Of a stretch of DNA of 10,809 nt, positions 5,954 through 10,809 are shown one piece after another; position 1 is the stretch's first letter; the number at the start of each line of letters is the position of its first letter. The stretch is from Alphaproteobacteria bacterium (GTDB taxonomy: Bacteria > Pseudomonadota > Alphaproteobacteria > Rickettsiales > UBA8987): NCBI GenBank assembly GCA_023269645.1, contig JAHFPR010000050.1, positions 1-10,809 on the forward strand, given 5' to 3'. Under the pieces are notes generated by a model. It was not told the DNA's origin and did no database searches. It saw only the letters and a program-made list of their open reading frames with translations. The position numbers and the translations under genes were made by a program.

Positions 5954-7035
5954 TCGCCGTTGATATTACCTGCCGGAAGGATTCCTTTGCGCTGGCTGCG
6001 AAATTTACGCTGGATCAGCCGGGCATTACTGCCGTATGCGGGGTTTCCGGCACTGGAAAAACAACGCTGCTTCGCGCCCTCGCCGGTCTGGAACCCCAGG
6101 CGCAGGGTGTAATCCGGGTGGGGGAGGAACGCTGGCTGGATTCCGCCGCGAAGGTTCATCTGCACACGCACAGGCGTTCCGTCGGCTATGTTTTTCAGGA
6201 TGCCCGCCTGTTCCCGCATCTGAATGTGCTGGGGAATCTGGACTATGCGCTTAAGCGTGCCGTGGAGAAAAAACCCGGCTATAGCCTGCATGATGTTGTG
6301 GAGTGGCTGGGTCTGCACGAACTTATGGGGCGGATGCCGCATCGGCTTTCAGGCGGGCAGCAACGCCGTGTGGCGGTCGCCAGGGCACTGCTCGCCTACC
6401 CGAAACTATTGCTGATGGACGAGCCTTTGAATGGCCTCGATGTGGAAAACAGCGAACCCATCGCTCAACATATCCGCCATGCCGCGCTGCAATCCACTAT
6501 CCCGGTGCTTTATGCCACGCACACGCAACCAGAGCTGCTGGCACTTGCCGACAGGGTAATCTATATGGAAAACGGCGCGCCTGTTTTTCATGGAGGGCTG
6601 CCGCAGGTGCTGCGTGATCCCGCGCTGCCATTTGTTCACCGCGCAGACGGATGCAACGTGATTTTCGGCAGGGTGAGCCATCACGATGCTGGCGGCCAGC
6701 TTACCCATCTGGAAACGGGGCTTGGAAAGCTGGCTGTTCCCGGTGAGTATGGCAGGCCGGGCGATGCCGTGCGGATAGTGATTCCCATGAACGCTGTCAG
6801 CTTCTCCCGGCAGGAACCTGCCCCAAGCAGCGGCAGCAACCTGCTGCGCCTTCCCATCCACAGCATTGCAACGCCGCGTAATGAGAAATTGCAGGGGGTG
6901 CAGAATGTGGTCGCGGGTTCTGCGCAGGAAGCCCTCGCGGCGCGCATCACCACGCATTCCTGCCTGAAGATGGAGCTTAAGGCGGGTGATACTGTTTACG
7001 CGCAAATCAAGGCAGTGGCCATTCGCGTAACGTGA
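5950..7035 (+). CDS. modC: Molybdate ABC transporter ATP-binding protein ModC
   Basis: ModC hydrolyses ATP on the cytoplasmic side to drive molybdate import. All nucleotide-binding motifs are intact in the 361-residue product: Walker A GVSGTGKT (31-38), Q-loop Gln83 in GYVFQDARLFPH, signature LSGGQ (133-137), Walker B LLLMDE (153-158), D-loop NGLD (161-164) and H-loop His191. A C-terminal molybdate-binding TOBE/Mop domain occupies about 297-361 (NLLRLPIHSIATPRNEKLQG onward), which in relatives binds oxyanion and can inhibit transport when molybdate is plentiful. The gene is the last of the visible operon; no strong intrinsic terminator follows, only a palindrome-rich element. Confidence 0.95.
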   Translation: MIAVDITCRKDSFALAAKFTLDQPGITAVCGVSGTGKTTLLRALAGLEPQAQGVIRVGEERWLDSAAKVHLHTHRRSVGYVFQDARLFPHLNVLGNLDYALKRAVEKKPGYSLHDVVEWLGLHELMGRMPHRLSGGQQRRVAVARALLAYPKLLLMDEPLNGLDVENSEPIAQHIRHAALQSTIPVLYATHTQPELLALADRVIYMENGAPVFHGGLPQVLRDPALPFVHRADGCNVIFGRVSHHDAGGQLTHLETGLGKLAVPGEYGRPGDAVRIVIPMNAVSFSRQEPAPSSGSNLLRLPIHSIATPRNEKLQGVQNVVAGSAQEALAARITTHSCLKMELKAGDTVYAQIKAVAIRVT

Positions 7036-7151
7036 AGGTGAAGATTGTGGTGTCGGTGACGGTGGTGATGCCGCCGCTGGAGGAATTGTGCGAAGTGATT
7101 CTATAGTCATTCCAATTTATGAACGTAATTATCCCCTTGAAGCAAGTAAGG

Positions 7152-7254
7152 CCGTCATTCCCCAACTTTTTGCGTAAGTAAAAAGTATAGGGGATCCATG
7201 CCTGTTGCAAGAATAGATCGCCCTATAATTGCTTCGCAATTCGGGCGATGACGG
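7152..7254 (+). repeat. Palindromic repeat unit nested in the MITE-like element
   Basis: The outer arms are CCGTCAT (7152-7158) and ATGACGG (7248-7254). Next to the left arm is a hairpin with CCCC and ACTTTTT (7160-7171) pairing with AAAAAGT and GGGG (7180-7193). It is followed by GGATCCA, the same order of parts as in the mobA copy (GTCATYCC, hairpin, GGATCCA). A second hairpin, ATCGCCC and AATTGC (7217-7232) with GCAATT and GGGCGAT (7236-7249), closes the unit. It looks like a diverged member of the same repeat family as 2518-2629. Confidence 0.7.
7217..7249. terminator. Stem-loop between convergent genes, possible weak terminator
   Basis: AATTGC-TTC-GCAATT forms an inner stem and ATCGCCC/GGGCGAT an outer stem, separated by small bulges. 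It stands between the convergent modC and YfiR-family genes, so it could block transcription from both sides. No clear T-run follows on either strand, so it is not a standard intrinsic terminator; it is part of the palindromic repeat. Confidence 0.3.
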
Positions 7255-7367
7255 GGTACGTGCTTCAAGGGGATACAGCACGTTCCCTCATATCCAATGA
7301 ATACGTCATACAAACTTTATATCACAGGGAATTATAAATTGGAATGAGTATACAACTCAAAAATGCT

Positions 7368-7910
7368 TTAATTCTTAATGACTTCCGCAATAGAAAGCAG
7401 CCGCGAACTCACTTTGAGTCCGGCATCGTGCGCGCGCTGTTCATTGATGCTGATGTGGGGCTTGTTGTCTTTTTCAATCAGACTGACGATGCCGTTTTCG
7501 CTGGAGAAACGCTCCACATCGCTGATAGTCAACACTGCCTGCTTGCCGAGCGAGATAGCGATGCTCGTAATACGGGATGTTCCAAGTGAACTATCAAGGT
7601 ATAATATCTGGCAGGAACCAGCCTCCTCTGGATTGTTCAGACGCTGTACTGTAAAAGAAGTACCCGCTTGCTGCTGTTTCTTACGGATACGGTCCAGCGT
7701 ATCGGCAATGGCATTATTGCCGTAGACGCAAAGTTTCTTGCTTCCTGCTACATCCGGCCATGTGACATAGTTAAGAAAATTATAGATAAAGACGGATCTC
7801 AGGCTTACTGCACCATCCTCCTCCTCTGCACGGACTGCAGTGGAAAAACCGAAAGCAAGCAGTAGCAGCAAACTGTAAAACAGTGGTTTGCAGCGGGTAT
7901 TTCCTGGCAT
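7368..7910 (-). CDS. YfiR-family (DUF4154) periplasmic protein
   Basis: The 180-residue precursor has a signal peptide (hydrophobic core LFYSLLLLLAFGFSTA, likely cut after VRA at 28). Family features are the FIYNFLNYVTWP stretch (41-52), LCVYG (60-64), CQILYLDSSL (100-109), GIVSLIEKDNKPHISIN (140-156) and the closing GLKVSSRLLSIAEVI (164-178). In Pseudomonas aeruginosa YfiR is a periplasmic repressor of the diguanylate cyclase YfiN, with redox-sensitive disulfides. Cys61 and Cys100 here could form a disulfide, but this is inferred. It lies 47 bp downstream of the TonB-dependent receptor gene on the same strand, a frequent pairing. No diguanylate cyclase or sensor kinase partner is in the window. 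The ribosome binding site is weak. Confidence 0.85.
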   Translation of the reverse strand: MPGNTRCKPLFYSLLLLLAFGFSTAVRAEEEDGAVSLRSVFIYNFLNYVTWPDVAGSKKLCVYGNNAIADTLDRIRKKQQQAGTSFTVQRLNNPEEAGSCQILYLDSSLGTSRITSIAISLGKQAVLTISDVERFSSENGIVSLIEKDNKPHISINEQRAHDAGLKVSSRLLSIAEVIKN

Positions 7911-7957
7911 ATTGATACCACTATGAACTTACACTTGCAGGTGCGGAATACGCTACT

Positions 7958-10093
7958 CTAGAACCGCACCACGGTCTGCAGGTAAAAGGTGCGCGCGTCT
8001 TCGCCAAGTACGCCCTTCTGCAGGACATTCGGCTGGTTGCTGACGCTGGGCACATTCTCTTTCAGCAGGTTTTCCCCCATGAGCTTGACGGAAACTGCTG
8101 TGGTGATGTCGTAGGAGAGTGCGGCATCCAGAATAACACGTGGGTCTTCAAATACCGGGTTATAACCAAGATGCGCCGTATCGAAACTGCTGGTAAAGGT
8201 TCCGTTGACATCCAGCGCGAGTTTCTTATCCAAGAAGTATTTCCGGACGCTGGCCTTGATAAGGTGCTTGGGAAAGCGATACTGTTCCAGCGAAGGTGCT
8301 TCCAGTATCTGCGCATAGGTGTAGCCGAAATGCAGATCCAGCGTATCGGTAGGCTGCCAGCCAAGGCGAAGCTCGCCGCCCGTGGTCGTGAAGGCCTTGT
8401 TGGCATTCACGAACTGGCCGAACCAGCCCAGAGAGCTGACAACCTGCGCTGCGATTGCGTTCGGCACGTACCCGTCGCCATTACCGTCGCTCATGTCGTT
8501 CCACATCAGAGCGTCGGTATATTCGTTGTAATATGCCCCAATATCCGCAGTGACTTTCTGCTCCTTGAAATCCTTGTGGAGATCAACTTCATAGCTGTCT
8601 ACAGTTTCGGAATGCAGATTCATCCCCGCGCCCGGCACAATGTTATCCCAGTAGGGCTGCCAGGTGTGATACACTGCGTCCGGGTAGCGGAAGCCGTGTT
8701 CGTAGGAGCCTTTCACGGTTGAGGTATCGTTGATTTTGTACGCCAGCGCGGCCTTGGGTGATACGTGATCCTCCTCATCGAAGGGAGTGCCGTTATAAGT
8801 TCCGTAATGCACAACATCGTAGCGCAGACCGAGCGTAAGCTGCAGCTTTTTCGTCAGGCTCATCACGTCTTCCCCGAAGGCCGAGCCATCTTTCCAGGAG
8901 AAATTGAGCGATTCGTCGCTGCCGGTGGGGTCATTACCCAGCAGATTCTTCTGATCGAAGAACATCCGCCGCCCCAGGGATGTACCCAGTGCGATGGCAT
9001 GACCGTCGAACGAGGTCGTCCGGTAGATCGTTTTGCCTTCCAGGTGGGTTTCGCTGCCGCCGTCATTCGCATATGTGGGGGCTACCGTGAAGGTATTATA
9101 ATCCTTGAAGCTGTAATCCTGCACTTCCGCTGCGGCTATGAACTGCAGGGAATTTTTATCGTTGATGTGGTAAGTATATTGGGGCGAAATGCCGGTCATG
9201 AGATGATCAAAATAATCATGGCGCGAAGGGCTTGCTGTTTGTGGTGCAATTTTATCAATAAAGACGTTCAGCTTGAAATCGTCATGATTCCAGTAGGTCG
9301 CAACGCGGAAACCCGGTTCGCCATAGCCGCCAACGCGACCCAGACCAATATTCATCGGCAAGCCATTGGTAGTTCCTGGCACGATGAGCGTTTCTCCCCA
9401 GGCGGTATCCGGCTTATAGCCACGGGCGGCAACCATGCCTGCGTAAACATAGACATTCCTGTGCGTGCCGTAGCTATAGCCGTAGCCTGTTTCCCCTACG
9501 TGCGAAAAATCCTTCATGCCGTATTCATAGCTGGCGAAGCCGCCGGGATTGTCCTTCCCGTTTTTTGGGATGAGGTTGATATAGCCGTTTATCGCCCCGC
9601 CGCCCATCACGACGGCGTTGGGGGAAAGGCTGACTTCCGCGCTTTGTAAATCTCCCAGCAGCGGGGATTCCAAACCGGCACTGTAACCGAAATGGACGCG
9701 CTGGCTTAAAAGCTGGCCATCCAGCATCACCGGCGTTTTCGCGTTATTATCGATCATCATGCCGCGCACCCCGATGAGTGCTGAATCCTGTTCATGGCGG
9801 GACATATTGATGCCGACCGCCGAGTTATCCAGAATATCCGCGAGTGTGCGCACGGGCGCATACCGCTTTTCATCCTCGATATTGAATACGTATTGCGTGC
9901 CGGGGGTCATCTCGGCATCCATTTTGAAAAAGCCGGAGGATGAAATCGGCGTATTGATAAGCTGCTCAATGTTCATGCTCAGCAGCGTATCGAGCTTATC
10001 CGTTTCATCGGCGCGCGCGGCAGTGGCAGTTGACGAAAGCATAGCAGTTGCCGCCAGCATAACAAATGCAGTCTTGTTCGGTGCTTGAACCAT
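7958..10093 (-). CDS. TonB-dependent outer-membrane receptor
   Basis: The 711-residue precursor has a signal peptide (about 1-28, ending TATAARA) and the N-terminal segment LDTLLSMNIEQLINTPISSS (34-53), typical of the receptor class found next to YfiR-family genes. The plug domain covers about 60-176: RTLADILDNSAVGIN, ALIGVRGM (105-112), TPVMLDGQLL (120-129) and MGGGAINGYINLIPK (163-177). A 22-stranded-type beta barrel fills the rest and ends in the outer-membrane signature phenylalanine (TVVRF). Such receptors import scarce ligands such as siderophores, cobalamin or other metal complexes using TonB energy. The ligand here cannot be read from the sequence. A GGAGGGG ribosome binding site supports the start. 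The closeness to a molybdate operon is suggestive, but the genes are convergent and not co-transcribed. Confidence 0.92.
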   Translation of the reverse strand: MVQAPNKTAFVMLAATAMLSSTATAARADETDKLDTLLSMNIEQLINTPISSSGFFKMDAEMTPGTQYVFNIEDEKRYAPVRTLADILDNSAVGINMSRHEQDSALIGVRGMMIDNNAKTPVMLDGQLLSQRVHFGYSAGLESPLLGDLQSAEVSLSPNAVVMGGGAINGYINLIPKNGKDNPGGFASYEYGMKDFSHVGETGYGYSYGTHRNVYVYAGMVAARGYKPDTAWGETLIVPGTTNGLPMNIGLGRVGGYGEPGFRVATYWNHDDFKLNVFIDKIAPQTASPSRHDYFDHLMTGISPQYTYHINDKNSLQFIAAAEVQDYSFKDYNTFTVAPTYANDGGSETHLEGKTIYRTTSFDGHAIALGTSLGRRMFFDQKNLLGNDPTGSDESLNFSWKDGSAFGEDVMSLTKKLQLTLGLRYDVVHYGTYNGTPFDEEDHVSPKAALAYKINDTSTVKGSYEHGFRYPDAVYHTWQPYWDNIVPGAGMNLHSETVDSYEVDLHKDFKEQKVTADIGAYYNEYTDALMWNDMSDGNGDGYVPNAIAAQVVSSLGWFGQFVNANKAFTTTGGELRLGWQPTDTLDLHFGYTYAQILEAPSLEQYRFPKHLIKASVRKYFLDKKLALDVNGTFTSSFDTAHLGYNPVFEDPRVILDAALSYDITTAVSVKLMGENLLKENVPSVSNQPNVLQKGVLGEDARTFYLQTVVRF

Positions 10094-10332
10094 ATTCCCC
10101 TCCAGGATATATCAAGTGATACTAGATTTTTTATCTCTAGTGTAATGAGGAGGGAAAATATAGAATCTGCGAAGAAAAGAATGAATAGCCTTTCATAATA
10201 TAGGGCTATTGTTGCAATAAAGTAACTAAAGTGGCATTGGCACACCAACCCTACCCCTTCCTTGACTTCTGCAATGACCACAGACATCATCATGGCATCA
10301 ACCAAACATCCCTTAGCAAGAGGCCAGCCTTC
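10094..10332. promoter_or_regulatory. Divergent intergenic region with a small dyad
   Basis: This 239 bp AT-rich gap separates the divergent receptor and aminopeptidase genes and should hold both promoters. A dyad ACTAGA (10121-10126) and TCTAGT (10136-10141), with a 9 bp A/T-rich spacer, sits about 30 bp upstream of the receptor start codon, where a repressor could act. No confident -35/-10 pair, Fur box or riboswitch could be recognised, and no convincing small gene was seen. Confidence 0.35.
10097..10103 (-). promoter_or_regulatory. Ribosome binding site of the TonB-dependent receptor
   Basis: On the minus strand GGAGGGG lies 3 bases upstream of the ATG at 10093 and supports this start codon. 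Confidence 0.7.
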
Positions 10333-10809
10333 ATGGATACACTCGGATTGTTGCGCGCAGAAATGAAGAAGGACAATCTGTCGGGGTTTCTTATCCCGCA
10401 GGCGGATACATTCCAGAATGAGTATATCCCCGAAGATGCGCGCCGCCTGGAATGGCTGACAGGCTTCACCGGATCGGCGGGGGCGGCGGTGGTGCTGGAG
10501 AAAAACGCGGCGTTCTTCACCGATGATCGCTATACGTTGCAAGCCGCCCAACAGGTGGATGGGAAGCGATATGCGATTTATAACACGGAGGAAATGACCC
10601 CCGCACAGTGGATTGCGCAGGAGATGCAGAAGGATGCGGCCATCGGCTTCGACCCGTGGCTTTATACGGAGGATCAACTGGCGAAATTCAAGGCGGTATG
10701 CGCGCTGAAGCCGGTGGGAAACCTCATTGACAGGCTATGGCAGGATAAGCCGGAAATGCCTGTGCTTCCAGCTTATCCACACGCTAAGAAATATGCGGGA
10801 AAACCTGCC
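10333..10809 (+). CDS. Xaa-Pro aminopeptidase (M24B), N-terminal part, cut by window end
   Basis: The frame is open from the ATG at 10333 to the last base, giving 159 residues of an aminopeptidase P-type enzyme, which removes N-terminal residues followed by proline. The part seen is the creatinase-type N-terminal domain: GFLIPQADTFQNEYIPEDAR (18-37), RLEWLTGFTGSAGAAVVL (38-55), AAFFTDDRYTLQAAQQVD (59-76), and AIGFDPWLYTEDQL (103-116). The metal-binding catalytic domain would lie beyond the window. Earlier in-frame residues lack a good start (one GTG at 10231 has no ribosome binding site), and the ATG at 10333 gives the usual N-terminus; a weak AGAGG lies 9 bases upstream. It is divergent from the receptor gene. 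Confidence 0.9.
   Translation, partial: MDTLGLLRAEMKKDNLSGFLIPQADTFQNEYIPEDARRLEWLTGFTGSAGAAVVLEKNAAFFTDDRYTLQAAQQVDGKRYAIYNTEEMTPAQWIAQEMQKDAAIGFDPWLYTEDQLAKFKAVCALKPVGNLIDRLWQDKPEMPVLPAYPHAKKYAGKPA

Larger units (their letters stand above)
7106..7348 (+). mobile_element. MITE-like element with terminal inverted repeats
   Basis: The left end (tcattccaatttat, 7107-7120) and right end (ataaattggaatga, 7334-7347) form a perfect 14 bp inverted repeat; including one mismatch, similarity extends to 7102-7120 and 7334-7352. A second inverted pair, atccccttgaagca (7131-7144) and tgcttcaaggggat (7261-7274), is nested inside. A TA dinucleotide flanks each end (7104-7105 and 7349-7350), as expected for duplication by IS630/Tc1-mariner-type transposases. 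At about 243 bp it has no transposase and would need one in trans. The element fills most of the 332 bp between modC and the YfiR-family gene. The mobile nature is inferred; it could instead be a compound intergenic repeat. Confidence 0.55.

Noticed and set aside
8765..9649. Plus-strand open frame of 294 codons inside the TonB-dependent receptor gene
   Set aside because: The opposite strand encodes a complete receptor with plug, barrel and terminal Phe; the plus frame has no family motifs or good ribosome binding site.
10274..10332. Earlier ATG codons upstream of the aminopeptidase
   Set aside because: The ATGs at 10274 and 10292 are out of frame with the aminopeptidase, which starts naturally at 10333.

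Overview
The window looks like part of a bacterial chromosome, most likely from a Gram-negative proteobacterium. It has a moderately high GC content. It carries an outer-membrane TonB-dependent receptor, a periplasmic binding protein with a signal peptide, and palindromic repeats of the family that reads 'VIPAKAGIQ...WIPAFAGMT' when translated, which is common in alpha- and gammaproteobacteria. Alphaproteobacteria is my best guess, but nothing here settles it.

Left part (3-7035, all on +): ten tightly packed genes with overlaps or gaps under 25 bp, which read as one operon for molybdenum. It runs moeA, moaD, moaE, mobA (molybdopterin synthase, molybdate insertion and nucleotide attachment), a small DUF7009-like protein, a soluble protein resembling the chemoreceptor signalling tip, a flavodiiron/ODP-type di-iron beta-lactamase-fold protein, then modA, modB and modC (molybdate ABC importer). 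Import and late cofactor synthesis are thus co-expressed. The middle pair (chemoreceptor-like protein plus ODP-like protein) has no standard role in molybdenum metabolism and looks like an oxygen or redox sensing module. It is the most interesting part of the window.

Two palindromic repeats are present. One lies in frame inside the 3' third of mobA and adds about 40-46 residues to the protein. A related copy lies inside a MITE-like element (about 7106-7348) with near-perfect terminal inverted repeats flanked by TA, just downstream of modC.

Right part (7368-10093, on -): a TonB-dependent receptor followed by a YfiR-family (DUF4154) periplasmic protein, a common gene pair, transcribed toward modC. 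After an AT-rich divergent intergenic region, the window ends in the first 159 codons of a Xaa-Pro aminopeptidase on +. No tRNA, rRNA or CRISPR array was seen.
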